56,914 nt of DNA, taken from NCBI GenBank assembly GCA_964195005.1, contig CAXMOO010000089.1:1-56914 (forward strand). The letters run 5' to 3'. Origin of the DNA: JAUXLW01 sp964195005. Lineage in GTDB: Bacteria; Actinomycetota; Acidimicrobiia; Spongiisociales; SHLN01. Within the stretch, counting starts at the first letter, position 1, and each line of letters starts with the position of its first letter. Shown here piece by piece: positions 8,274 to 16,879 of the stretch. The position numbers and the translations under genes are program-made. The notes under the pieces are model-generated. The model was not told the origin of the DNA. It saw only the letters and a program-made list of their open reading frames with translations, and did not search any database.

Positions 8274-9455
8274 CTACAAGGCCGCGAGGAAATCCGCCAT
8301 CCGCTCCAGTGCCTTACCCAGGTTCTCTTCCGAGTTGGCATATGAGATTCGCAGGTTTTCGATCCCGACGTTGCCGAAAGCGGAGCCGGCCAGCAATGCC
8401 ACGCCTGCCTCTTCGAGGAGCCGCCTGGCAAGCTCGTCGGCGGCGAGTGGCACTGCCGAGACATTGGGAAAGGCGTAGAAGGCTCCACGGGGCATGCGGC
8501 ATGAGACACCCGGGAGCTCGTTGAGCCCGGCAACTAGGAAGTCGCGGCGGCGGCGAAACTCTTCCTTCATGGCGGCCGGCTCATCTTGTGGCCCGTTCAA
8601 CGCTGCGATTCCGGCCAACTGGACAAACGGTGGCACGCACGAGGTCGAGTTCACGAAAAACCGAACCAGCGGGTCGACCAGGGGCCCCGGCACGGCGGCG
8701 TAGCCACAGCGCCAGCCGGTCATGGCATATGTCTTCGAGAGGCCGTCGAGCACCACCGTTCTCTCTGCCATTCCCGGGTACGACGCCACGCTGGCGAATT
8801 CTCCTTCATATAGAAGCTGCGAGTAGACCTCGTCGGAGAGGACCCATGCCCCCGACCCCGCCAGGAGCCCCGCCGTCTCCGCCGTCTCCTGGACTGTCAA
8901 CGCCCCTCCGGTGGGGTTGTGAGGCGAGTTGAGGATCACCAGCTTCGTCCGTGGTGTCAGCCGCTCTTCGAGGTCGGCAAGATCGAACGCGAAGTCCCGC
9001 TCCTCACGCAGGGGCAGGGCCACGGGAACCGCTCCCGACCAGCGGATCGCCGACTCGTAGATCGGAAAACCGGGGTCGGGATAGATCACCTCGTCGCCGG
9101 GGTTGCACACTGCCAGGATGGTGAAGAAGAGGAAAGGTTTGGCTCCCGTCCCTACCAGGACATGGGCCGGATCCACCTCGAAGCCGCGAGTGGAGGCCAG
9201 GTGCTGAGCCGCCGCATCTCGAAACTCCGCTAGCCCGGCCGGGGGCCCGTAGTGGGTGTGTCCGTTACGAATCGCCTCGGCTGCCGCGTCGCCGATATGA
9301 CGGGGAGTGTCGAAGTCGGGCTCGCCGATCTCGAGATGAATGATGTCCTGGCCCTGGCGCTCAAGCTCCTTGGCCCGGGCGAGCACACTGAAGGCCGTCT
9401 CGGTCCCGAGCCGCTCCAGGCTCGCCGCCAGGCCGGGAGTGGAAAGGGTGCTCAC
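8274..9455 (-). CDS. Class I/II PLP-dependent aminotransferase (aspartate aminotransferase-like)
   Basis: 393 residues from the GTG at 9455. The start is chosen because a TACGAT box lies 7 bases upstream; an ATG at 9464 lies within that box. The order is typical of fold-type I subgroup I-alpha enzymes: EIGEPDFDTP for substrate binding, YGPPAGLAEFRDA, NPHNPTGG-like SPHNPTGGALT, SDEVYSQLLY, and the Schiff-base lysine in DGLSKTYAMTGWRCGY (Lys241). It should transfer an amino group between an amino acid (probably aspartate or an aromatic one) and 2-oxoglutarate. The exact substrate cannot be read. The gene is divergent from the large hybrid kinase. Confidence 0.9.
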   Translation of the reverse strand: MSTLSTPGLAASLERLGTETAFSVLARAKELERQGQDIIHLEIGEPDFDTPRHIGDAAAEAIRNGHTHYGPPAGLAEFRDAAAQHLASTRGFEVDPAHVLVGTGAKPFLFFTILAVCNPGDEVIYPDPGFPIYESAIRWSGAVPVALPLREERDFAFDLADLEERLTPRTKLVILNSPHNPTGGALTVQETAETAGLLAGSGAWVLSDEVYSQLLYEGEFASVASYPGMAERTVVLDGLSKTYAMTGWRCGYAAVPGPLVDPLVRFFVNSTSCVPPFVQLAGIAALNGPQDEPAAMKEEFRRRRDFLVAGLNELPGVSCRMPRGAFYAFPNVSAVPLAADELARRLLEEAGVALLAGSAFGNVGIENLRISYANSEENLGKALERMADFLAAL

Positions 9456-9462
9456 GAGTCGC

Positions 9463-9468
9463 ATCGTA
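9463..9468 (-). promoter_or_regulatory. -10-like box for leaderless aminotransferase mRNA
   Basis: On the minus strand the sequence reads TACGAT, 7 bases, then GTG AGC ACC. The box overlaps the alternative ATG at 9464, so if it is the promoter that ATG cannot be the start. The same TAnnnT-to-start spacing recurs at many genes of this window. Confidence 0.45.
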
Positions 9469-9705
9469 CCCGGACCCGATAGCCACGCTCCAAACCCGAC
9501 TGCCCGGTTAGGGGCTGCTGTCGCCCTCGCCCGTTGCGGAAGACGGCGACACGCTCGCCAAAGTGGCGGAACAAGTTGCGAGGTCTTCCGGTTGCTCCGA
9601 ATTGGCCAGCCGAACAGAGACCAAATCGTGAGAGGCCCCAGATCCTGGAACGTCTCCGCTCCATATTCCTAAAGACCAGCCACTCGCACTGCCGAAGATT
9701 CCTAA

Positions 9706-12700
9706 ATGATGGGAAAGACGGACTCGGTGGTCGAGCCGGACGACCGCGCGCATCCGATTCCACCAGCCACCGAACGCGGGTTCGTGGCCCTGGTGCAATG
9801 GACGTCGCTGGCCTTCGCTCCCGTCTTGGCCATTGTCGCCTGGCTCAACCGCGACCTCCCGCTGGCAGCCGCGGCAATCGTCTCCTTCAGCTCGGGAATC
9901 CTCGCCTGGCAACAGCGGCTCCGCAATCATCCGCGACCCGTGCCGCTGGTGTTGCTGATAGTCACCCTCATGTCGGTGCTTGTGCCGCTTCAGTCTCCGG
10001 CCGTTCTCAGCGCCATGATGGTCTCGGTGGCCGCCTTCGCGGCAGTGGGGACCGTTTTTGTGTCTCGCCGCTTCTTCCTGCCGTACCTGTTTTATCTCGG
10101 AGCCATCTGGGCTGCCGAGCTGATCCTGCTGAATGACCACTTTCTCAAGCAAGCGCAGGAAGTCGATGCGCTCGGACAACAGCACAACATTTTCGGACTT
10201 GCCACACAGTTAGCCGTGTTCCTGGTTGCGGCCGTGGCGGTCAACAGCGTGAAGAATTCGGTGGGCAGAGCGGGAAGCCGGTACCAATTGCTCTTCGATA
10301 TGGCGCCGATCGCATTGTGGGAGCAGGACGCCACTTTGCTTGGGGAGTGGCTCCACGATCTTCGCTCCAAGGGTGTTGAAGACATTGTCGCCCACATGAA
10401 AGCCCATCCAGAGCTGATCGAGGAAGTCCTCGATCGGATCGTTGTGACCGACGTCAATCAGGCCGCAGCCGAGCTGGTGGGTGTGGAGAATCGTCATCAA
10501 CTGCTGGGGCGGATCCGGTCGGAGACAGTCACGTTGGACTCCCATCCGTCTTTCATCGCACAGCTCGTTGCCATTTGGGAGGGCAGGACTCGAATGACTA
10601 CCGAGTTCGTTGGCGACAGCGTCGACGGCGCTCGATGGGATGGCGTTCTCTACTGGCAAGCCGGATCGACCCTGGAGGGGATAGATCTCAGCAAGACGAT
10701 TGTGGCGATGCTCGACGTCACCGAGGCTAAGGCTGCTCAGCGCGAGCTGAGCGCGGCTTTGAACCGCCTCGAGGACAGCGAGCGTGAGTTCCGCTTACTG
10801 GCGGAGAACTCGACAGACCTGATAACGCGGCACACTCTCGATGGCGAGTTTCTGTATGTGTCGCCGGCCTCATTGTCCATACTCGGTTATGAGCCAGACG
10901 AACTCCTCGGGAGAAGCTTCTTTGACTTCCTGCATGAGGACGACCGATCCACCGTGCGCAGGTTGTATATCAAAGCCTCTGCCTCTGAAGCTCAAACCAT
11001 CACCTACCGGGCCCGGCACAAGTCCGGCTCATATGTCTGGTTAGAGACCACCGGCCATACCAATCTCGATCCGGAAAGCGGGGAAGTGGTCGAAATCCAG
11101 GCCAACTCCCGCGACGTCACTGAGCGCAAGCAGGCGGCAATCGAGCTGAAGGCTGCCAAGGAAGCGGCTGAGAGGGCCACGGAAGCCAAGTCGCAGTTCC
11201 TGGCGGCCATGAGCCACGAGATCCGGACTCCAATGAATGCCATCGTCGGCATGACCGACCTGACCCTCTCGACCGAGCTGACCCCCGAACAGCGCGAATA
11301 CCTCGGCACGGTCAAATCGGCCGTCGACGGCCTGCTGACCTTGATCAACGACGTTCTCGACCTTTCCAAGATCGAGGCAGGGCGCCTCGAGCTGGAACAC
11401 ATTCCATTCAGCCTGAGCGACACCGTGGGCGACACGGTGCGCACCCTGGCGGTCAAGGCGGCGGAAAAGGGCTTGCGCCTCGAGTACGAAGTCGATGACG
11501 AGGTGCCGGATGGCGTAATTGGTGATCCGGGCCGGCTCCGGCAGATTCTCTACAACCTGGTTTCCAACGCCATCAAGTTCACCCACGTTGGCAGCGTGGT
11601 AATAAGAGTGGGCCTTGAGTCCAGCGGCCCTGATAACCAGGCGGTGCTGCACTTCGCGGTGGAAGACACCGGAATCGGAATCCCCCATGACAAGCAGGAT
11701 CGGATCTTCGAGGTGTTCTCCCAGGCCGACGGCTCAACTACCCGCGAGTACGGCGGTACCGGGCTCGGACTGTCGATTGCCCGTCAACTGGTGGGCATGA
11801 TGCGCGGCCGCATCTGGCTTGAAAGCGAGCTGAGCCGGGGAAGCACGTTTCACTTTCTCGCCCAGCTGACGGCCATGCGTGAGCAATCCGATCTGCATCA
11901 GGCTCCGGCCAACCAGGAAGCGAATGACGGCCTGGCGTTCGTGATTTCCCACGTTGCTGCCGAGCGGCGCAACCTCGTGGAGATGCTCCGTCAGGTCGGG
12001 GTTACCCCCCTGCCGGTGCCCGACGTCGCGGCCGCGTTGCACGCTCTCCCCGGGACGATAAAGCGGGGTTCACCGCCGCAGGTGGTGGTGCTCGACGTCA
12101 ATGAGGGCGGCTTTGACGACGTCGGCGAGATTACCGCCGATCCCATACTGGCTGAAGTTCCGCTGGTGATCGTGACCTCAACAGGTCAAAGGGGAGAGGC
12201 CGCCAAGTACCGAGACCTGGGCGCCGCCGCCTACCTGACACGTCCGCTCGAGAACGGGGAATTGCTCGAGGCCATCCGAGCTGTTGTCGGCCTGCGCCGG
12301 GCTGGCGAATCTCAGCTGGTGACCCGTCACTGGCTGCGGGAGCGGAGACAACGGTTCCATGTGCTCGTCGCCGACGACAGCCCTACTAATCGCCACCTGG
12401 CCCAGAGTCTCCTGCAAAAGCATGGCCACACTGTTGTGACCGCCATGGACGGTCTTGAGGCGGTTGCGGAGTTCGAAAAAGGCGGCCTGGACGCGATCCT
12501 CATGGATGTTTCGATGCCGGGACGTGACGGCATTGAGGCCACAGCCATCATCAGGGAACAGGAAGCCGATTCCGATAATCACGTTCCGATCATTGCCCTC
12601 ACCGCCCACGCCATGGACGGCGATCGGAAACTCTGCCTGGCGGCGGGCATGGACGCCTACGTATCCAAGCCTTTCAAGGCCAACGAGTTGTTTGCCACGA

Positions 12701-13137
12701 TCGCCCAGCTGGTACGGGGGCCGGGCAAGGCCGTCGGCCTACCCATGGTGGAGGTCGAGGAAGCTATGGCAGACCTCGTTAACCACCGGGAGGCCTTGCA
12801 GCGGGTGGAAGGCAACCTGGACCTGTTGCAGGAAATGGTCGACATCTTCCTGGACGAGTACCCGTCGGTGAAGATGGCGATCCTCGAGGGCCTCGCCGAG
12901 GGCGACCTCGAGTTGGTAGCCAGTGGAGCCCATCAACTCCGGGGCAATCTGTTGACTTTTGCTGCTCACGGGGCCGCCGACCTTGCGAAGTCGGTTGAGG
13001 TGCGGGCCCTCGCCGGGGACCACGACGGCACGGAAGTCGCCTGGAATCGGTTGCATGACCTGATCATTCAGCTCGGTCCGGCCTTGAAGAGCTGGTACGA
13101 CGCGCCCTACGACGAGGCCGGCGGGGCAGGGGCTTAG
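9706..13137 (+). CDS. Hybrid sensor histidine kinase with two receivers and Hpt domain
   Basis: 1143 residues. Order: N-terminal membrane region with about six spans (residues 25-185), a divergent PAS-like region (about 195-340), a clear PAS domain (FRLLAENSTDLITRHTLDGE, about 360-480), HisKA with MSHEIRTPMN (phosphoacceptor His504), HATPase with DTGIGIP and GGTGLGLSIAR, a degenerate receiver (Asp797, no acidic pair, Lys replaced in LTRPL), a complete receiver (VLVADDS, Asp934 in MDVSMPG, Lys in SKPF), and a C-terminal Hpt domain (His1076 in AHQLRGN). It should autophosphorylate and relay phosphate His-Asp-His to an unlinked regulator. A stop codon directly precedes the ATG pair at 9706/9709, so no longer N-terminus exists. 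The signal is unknown. Confidence 0.93.
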   Translation: MMGKTDSVVEPDDRAHPIPPATERGFVALVQWTSLAFAPVLAIVAWLNRDLPLAAAAIVSFSSGILAWQQRLRNHPRPVPLVLLIVTLMSVLVPLQSPAVLSAMMVSVAAFAAVGTVFVSRRFFLPYLFYLGAIWAAELILLNDHFLKQAQEVDALGQQHNIFGLATQLAVFLVAAVAVNSVKNSVGRAGSRYQLLFDMAPIALWEQDATLLGEWLHDLRSKGVEDIVAHMKAHPELIEEVLDRIVVTDVNQAAAELVGVENRHQLLGRIRSETVTLDSHPSFIAQLVAIWEGRTRMTTEFVGDSVDGARWDGVLYWQAGSTLEGIDLSKTIVAMLDVTEAKAAQRELSAALNRLEDSEREFRLLAENSTDLITRHTLDGEFLYVSPASLSILGYEPDELLGRSFFDFLHEDDRSTVRRLYIKASASEAQTITYRARHKSGSYVWLETTGHTNLDPESGEVVEIQANSRDVTERKQAAIELKAAKEAAERATEAKSQFLAAMSHEIRTPMNAIVGMTDLTLSTELTPEQREYLGTVKSAVDGLLTLINDVLDLSKIEAGRLELEHIPFSLSDTVGDTVRTLAVKAAEKGLRLEYEVDDEVPDGVIGDPGRLRQILYNLVSNAIKFTHVGSVVIRVGLESSGPDNQAVLHFAVEDTGIGIPHDKQDRIFEVFSQADGSTTREYGGTGLGLSIARQLVGMMRGRIWLESELSRGSTFHFLAQLTAMREQSDLHQAPANQEANDGLAFVISHVAAERRNLVEMLRQVGVTPLPVPDVAAALHALPGTIKRGSPPQVVVLDVNEGGFDDVGEITADPILAEVPLVIVTSTGQRGEAAKYRDLGAAAYLTRPLENGELLEAIRAVVGLRRAGESQLVTRHWLRERRQRFHVLVADDSPTNRHLAQSLLQKHGHTVVTAMDGLEAVAEFEKGGLDAILMDVSMPGRDGIEATAIIREQEADSDNHVPIIALTAHAMDGDRKLCLAAGMDAYVSKPFKANELFATIAQLVRGPGKAVGLPMVEVEEAMADLVNHREALQRVEGNLDLLQEMVDIFLDEYPSVKMAILEGLAEGDLELVASGAHQLRGNLLTFAAHGAADLAKSVEVRALAGDHDGTEVAWNRLHDLIIQLGPALKSWYDAPYDEAGGAGA

Positions 13138-13196
13138 AGGTTCCGGCCGCGTCTCTACGGCGAAATACAGTTCCCGACCCGTGAGATACTGAACTC

Positions 13197-15410
13197 ATGT
13201 CCGGCCGTGGCCTTCTGGCTGTTTGCGCGTTGTTTTTGCTTGGTTCCGGCGTTCCCTCTGCAGTCGCTCAAAGCACTGCGATCGTCGAAACCGTCCCGCC
13301 GCGACCTGCCAAGTCGACTGTTCCCGGCGACTCCCTGGGTGCTGTTCACCCCGACTTGGAAATCCTGGCGGATGTGGCGCTAACCCGACCCACCGGGGCC
13401 CTGACTGGGGACTCGCGGGGTCGATCCCGGATCAAAGGCACTGCTGCCGAGCTGCGGTCTCTCTTCGATCGCGGGCTGATAACCGATATGCGCCGGATCC
13501 CACAGATGTGGGAGGCAGGGATCGTGTCGGAGGGTGTCATCGGCAGCGATGTGGAAGCTTGGCATCGGGGAGGCTGGTTTGGGCAGGGTGTCAAGATTGG
13601 AGTGCTCGACTCTTCATTTACCGGATACTCCGAGCTCTTGGGAACCGAGTTGCCGGCAACGGTGACCACGCGCAGCTTCGACATCGACGGATTGGAGCAA
13701 GGAGACAACCGTCACGGCACTGCGGTCGCCGAGATCGTCTACGACGTAGCGCCTCTGGCAGGCATGGTGCTGGTCAACGCCGGGCCGGGCCGATTCGGGG
13801 AAGCCGTCGACTACCTCATTGCCCAGGGTGTGGACATCATCAATCTGTCCGCAGGTTGGCCGGTGGGACCGTTCGATGGGAGTGCCCAGCAGGACGCGAT
13901 TGTCAATCGGGCCATCGATGCCGGCATCGTGTGGGTGAATGCCGCGGGGAACGAGGCGGATCGGCATTTCTCCGGCACCTACCAGGACTCCAACTCGGAC
14001 GGCTGGGCCGAATTGTCCGGAACGGTGATCATCAACGACTTCACCATCCCCCCGGGGGCGGAGTTCGACTTGCTCCTCAACTGGACCGGGCCGGTCAGCG
14101 ATCTCGATCTCTGTCTTTGGGACCTCGATCGGATTCTCTCGCTGCCTCCCGCCGAGCAGGTGCCGGAGGATTGCTCGGAGGCTCAACAGTCCCTGCCCTG
14201 GCACCAGCAGCTCGAGGTCATCGAATGGATCAATACTTCGTCCGAGGAGCGCTGGTACGGGTTTTCCATCGCCGGGGACCCGCTGGCACCCCCATCCGGG
14301 ACTCCATACGACGTCTTCGCAGACGGCGTGTTCGATCTGTCGTTGCAGGTACCGGCCTCCAGTTTGCTGGTTCCCAACGCTACGGAACGGGTGATCAGCG
14401 TCGGGGCGGTGCCGTGGTTCGATCTCTCCGCCATCGAGGACTTTTCGAGCCGGGGGCCGACTGCAGACGGGCGGGTCAAACCCGATCTGGTGGCTCCAGA
14501 CCGGGTCAGCACGGAGTCCTTCGATGATGCTTTCGCGGGCACTTCGAGCTCCTCGCCCTATGTTGCCGGCCTGGCTGCTCTCTACCTCAATCTGCACCCC
14601 AACTCCAGCCCACTGGACGTTCGCCGGGAGCTGGGGATTCTGGCCGACGGCCTTCCAGCGGGATCTGGGAAGAACAGCACGTTCGGGTGGGGTTTAGCCC
14701 GCCTAGGTGATCCGCCCCGGGTTCGAGATTCGATCGGCTATCAGATTCCTTCGAATGCCCGATGGACGGTAAGGGACTTCGACGAAACCTCAGAGACTTT
14801 CACTTACGGCATCCCCGGCGACCAGAGACTCATGTGCGATTGGGATGGTGACGGCACCGACACCCCGGGTTTGTATCGCCCGTCGAGCGGCTTCATGTAT
14901 CTGCGAAACAGCAACGATACCGGCGTCGCCGATCTGGAGTTCTTCTTTGGGAACGCGGGGGACGTCCCCGTGTGTGGAGACTGGGACGGAGACGGAGACG
15001 ATACGCCGGGTATCTACCGCCCCACCCAAGGAAAGTTCTATCTGCGCAACACCAACGACACCGGTTTCGCCGACATCGAATTCCATTTTGGTCTTACCGG
15101 CGACGTCCCATTTGCCGGAGATTGGAACGGCGACGGCATCGACACGGTCGGCCTCTACCGGCCGTGGAATTCACTTGTGCTGATTACCAATGAGAACACG
15201 ACCAAAGTCGCCGACTCCCAGGTGTTCTACGGCATCACCGGCGACAGGTTCTTTGTCGGGGATTGGGATGGTGACGGTGTAGACAGTTTCGGGATTTTCC
15301 GGCCGTCGGACAGAACGTTCTACTTGTCGAATGATCTCGGTGGGGTGGCCGATGAGGTCGTACCTTTTGGCGTCAACCAGTCCAGGCCCATTGCCGGCTC
15401 CTTCGGCTAG
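13197..15410 (+). CDS. Secreted subtilisin-like (S8) protease with C-terminal GDWDGDG repeats
   Basis: 737 residues. A signal peptide (about residues 1-25, cut after AVAQ) precedes a pro-like region. The catalytic triad is complete: Asp138 in GVLDSSF, His173 in DNRHGTAV, Ser450 in FAGTSSSSPYVAG; the oxyanion region is AAGNEAD. An unusually long stretch (about residues 255-400) sits between the Asn and Ser motifs and looks like a beta-rich insert. From about residue 520 there are four to five repeats of roughly 47 residues built on GDWDGDGxDTxGLYRPSxG and FYLRNxNDTGxADxEFxFG. These resemble calcium-binding FG-GAP/VCBS-like blades. It is probably exported and cleaves proteins outside the cell. 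Confidence 0.9.
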   Translation: MSGRGLLAVCALFLLGSGVPSAVAQSTAIVETVPPRPAKSTVPGDSLGAVHPDLEILADVALTRPTGALTGDSRGRSRIKGTAAELRSLFDRGLITDMRRIPQMWEAGIVSEGVIGSDVEAWHRGGWFGQGVKIGVLDSSFTGYSELLGTELPATVTTRSFDIDGLEQGDNRHGTAVAEIVYDVAPLAGMVLVNAGPGRFGEAVDYLIAQGVDIINLSAGWPVGPFDGSAQQDAIVNRAIDAGIVWVNAAGNEADRHFSGTYQDSNSDGWAELSGTVIINDFTIPPGAEFDLLLNWTGPVSDLDLCLWDLDRILSLPPAEQVPEDCSEAQQSLPWHQQLEVIEWINTSSEERWYGFSIAGDPLAPPSGTPYDVFADGVFDLSLQVPASSLLVPNATERVISVGAVPWFDLSAIEDFSSRGPTADGRVKPDLVAPDRVSTESFDDAFAGTSSSSPYVAGLAALYLNLHPNSSPLDVRRELGILADGLPAGSGKNSTFGWGLARLGDPPRVRDSIGYQIPSNARWTVRDFDETSETFTYGIPGDQRLMCDWDGDGTDTPGLYRPSSGFMYLRNSNDTGVADLEFFFGNAGDVPVCGDWDGDGDDTPGIYRPTQGKFYLRNTNDTGFADIEFHFGLTGDVPFAGDWNGDGIDTVGLYRPWNSLVLITNENTTKVADSQVFYGITGDRFFVGDWDGDGVDSFGIFRPSDRTFYLSNDLGGVADEVVPFGVNQSRPIAGSFG

Positions 15411-15476
15411 TGCTCTGTCCAGTGGCGTCACTGGCCGTCCTGAACGCGACAAACGTTTACTGGTCGGGGCACTAGT

Positions 15477-15513
15477 CCAGAAGAGCCCCCCGGATAGAGG
15501 GGCTCAGGTCTGG
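15477..15513. terminator. Bidirectional terminator-like hairpin
   Basis: GAGCCCC (15483-15489) pairs with GGGGCTC (15499-15505), extended by CCAGA (15477-15481) with TCTGG (15509-15513). It lies between the convergent subtilase and dodecin genes. There is no run of T on either side. Confidence 0.55.
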
Positions 15514-15524
15514 AATCCCACGCT

Positions 15525-15743
15525 CTAGCTGACTACGAAGGCGAGTTTGACGGTGGCGTTGTATTGGGTGACCTTTCCGTCAGATACCTTGGCAGTTTGG
15601 GCTATGACCTCTACTCCGGTGATGCCCTTGACGCTTTCGGAAGCCTTGCCGACCGCTTGTCCGACCGCATCTTCCCAGCTCTCGTCGGACACGCCGATCA
15701 CCTCAATGACCTTGATCGCGCCCTTGGTGATGTGACCGCCCAT
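15525..15743 (-). CDS. Dodecin family flavin-binding protein
   Basis: 72 residues, the usual length of the family, with a strong AGGAGAA ribosome-binding site. The sequence VIEVIGVSDESWEDAVGQAV and then VKGITGVEVIAQTAKV and ATVKLAFVV follows the dodecin pattern of one helix packed on a three-stranded sheet. Dodecins assemble as hollow dodecamers that store and protect FMN, riboflavin or CoA. The tryptophan that stacks on flavin in halophilic dodecin is present (SWED). The gene is single and lies downstream of the rhomboid gene on the same strand, 43 bases from it. Confidence 0.93.
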   Translation of the reverse strand: MGGHITKGAIKVIEVIGVSDESWEDAVGQAVGKASESVKGITGVEVIAQTAKVSDGKVTQYNATVKLAFVVS

Positions 15744-15786
15744 TGTTTGTTCTCCTGTGTTGGCTGGTCGGCATAGTAATGAGCCT

Positions 15787-16599
15787 TCAGGCGGTGATTC
15801 CGAGCGCCAGAGCGACGGCAGCCACTATGACGGTCACAAGCACTCGCGTCCGTGGGGTCTTGCCGACCCTGGTCCAGGCGAAGGCAATGACCACTCCCGC
15901 CACCAGGCCTCCGACGTGGGCTTGCCAGGCAATTCCCGGCCTGGCAAGCGGTAACAGCAGGTTGATGCCAAGGATCGCCCCGATGCTCTGCAAGTTGGCT
16001 CGGCCCAGGGCCGTGTGTCTTCTTTGCCAGGCCGACAGCAGCCACGCTCCGAACAACCCGAAAACCGCTCCTGAGGCTCCCACCGCCGGGATGTCGCCTG
16101 CCAGCAACACGTATGCCGAGCTGCCGAGCAAGGCCGACGCCACGTAAAGACCTGCGAACGACGCCGACCCGACCTCCCGCTCGATGGCAGGGCCCAGGAA
16201 GTACAGGGCCACCATGTTGAAGAGGATGTGTAATCCGCCGGCATGCAGGAAGGCACTCGACAAGAGCCGGTACCACTCCCCGTCACGCACCAGCTGGGGA
16301 GTCAGCTGCCCGTTTCGAAAGAGCCAATCGTCGAGACCGCCGACACCGAGCAGATAGATGCCGACCGACACCACGAGAATTCCGAGGGTGACTGGAGGCA
16401 CCATGTTGGCGCGTCGTCCGAGCTGCCGGGCAGTGATGATTTGCGCGGTGCCTCTCTTCCGGGCGCATTCGGGGCACTTCTGCCCCACGGGAGAGTCAAT
16501 AGAGCAATCGGCGCAGATTGGTCGCTCACAGTCGGAGCACGCCAGGCCGGTTTCACGCCCCGGGTGTCGGTAGCAGGAGGGGAAGGTCGTCATCGACAT
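15787..16599 (-). CDS. Rhomboid intramembrane serine protease with N-terminal zinc-binding domain
   Basis: 270 residues. Residues 9-46 carry a B-box-like cluster of cysteines and histidine (CYRHPGRE, CSDC, CADC, CPEC) that should bind zinc. Six hydrophobic segments follow from about residue 68. The catalytic pair is Ser176 in GASGAVFG and His228 in WQAHVGG; the HxxxN motif is HILFN (residues 124-128). Rhomboids cut membrane proteins within or near their spans. The combination of zinc domain and rhomboid is common in actinobacteria. The start ATG lies just after a TATAGA stretch and has no ribosome-binding site. Confidence 0.92.
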   Translation of the reverse strand: MSMTTFPSCYRHPGRETGLACSDCERPICADCSIDSPVGQKCPECARKRGTAQIITARQLGRRANMVPPVTLGILVVSVGIYLLGVGGLDDWLFRNGQLTPQLVRDGEWYRLLSSAFLHAGGLHILFNMVALYFLGPAIEREVGSASFAGLYVASALLGSSAYVLLAGDIPAVGASGAVFGLFGAWLLSAWQRRHTALGRANLQSIGAILGINLLLPLARPGIAWQAHVGGLVAGVVIAFAWTRVGKTPRTRVLVTVIVAAVALALGITA

Positions 16600-16641
16600 C
16601 TATAACCCGCCGCCGGCGGCCTTAGTTCCCCCCGACGCGAC

Positions 16642-16668
16642 TCAGGGGCAGCGGGAGGCTGCCCCTGA
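16642..16668. terminator. Strong hairpin without T tract
   Basis: TCAGGGGCAGC, loop GGGAG, GCTGCCCCTGA: eleven perfect pairs, mostly G-C. It lies about 45 bases upstream of the rhomboid start and 200 bases upstream of dnaX. It may be a T-less terminator or an RNA structure in a leader; nothing in the sequence decides. Confidence 0.4.
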
Positions 16669-16866
16669 ATCTTCCCTACAGCCTCGCTAGGTGAGGATGG
16701 GGAATTTCCAAGAGCCGGGCCGAGCTTGTGCAGAGCGTCTTGGCGTCTCACTCTTTTGGGCCCAGCGGCTCTTGTGATCTGTTCCACCAAGTATCGACCT
16801 TCCTTATCGCCCCGGTCAGGGTCGAAAGTCCCTATGGAGGGCAATTGGCCTGTCCGGGCCATGGGT

Positions 16867-16872
16867 TACCAT
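16867..16872 (+). promoter_or_regulatory. -10-like box deciding the dnaX start
   Basis: TACCAT lies 7 bases before GTG 16880. It contains most of the alternative ATG at 16871, which would therefore lie upstream of the RNA start if this box is the promoter. Confidence 0.45.
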
Positions 16873-16879
16873 GCCCCCG

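Larger units (their letters stand above)
16600..16879. other. Gap between rhomboid gene and dnaX
   Basis: About 280 bases separate the divergent rhomboid and dnaX genes. The only clear structure is a perfect 11-pair hairpin, TCAGGGGCAGC (16642-16652) with its complement at 16658-16668 and a 5-base loop. The dnaX promoter box is at 16867-16872. A 90-codon open frame on the minus strand has no recognisable protein character. No small signal recognition particle RNA, which often precedes dnaX in actinobacteria, could be identified. Confidence 0.6.

Noticed and set aside
9508..10185. Open frame of 225 codons opposite the hybrid kinase N-terminus
   Set aside because: Composition is His-, Arg- and Gly-rich without motifs, and the plus strand has clear membrane segments of the kinase.
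13223..14527. Long open frame of 434 codons overlapping the subtilase in another frame
   Set aside because: It is Arg- and Gly-rich shadow coding typical of GC-rich DNA and lacks motifs, while the subtilase frame carries a full catalytic triad.
15411..15476. Possible small mobile element after the subtilase
   Set aside because: CTAGTGC and GCACTAG form an inverted pair and CCAGTG-GCGT-CACTGG a second, but no further copy in the window and no flank duplication was found.
16590..16862. 90-codon open frame upstream of the rhomboid gene
   Set aside because: It overlaps the start of the rhomboid gene, includes the 11-pair hairpin and has no protein-like pattern or ribosome-binding site.
16600..16870. 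Signal recognition particle RNA upstream of dnaX
   Set aside because: Actinobacteria often have it here, and GGTCAGG occurs at about 16817, but the conserved GGAAG/AGCAG loop partner is absent and no long hairpin forms around it.
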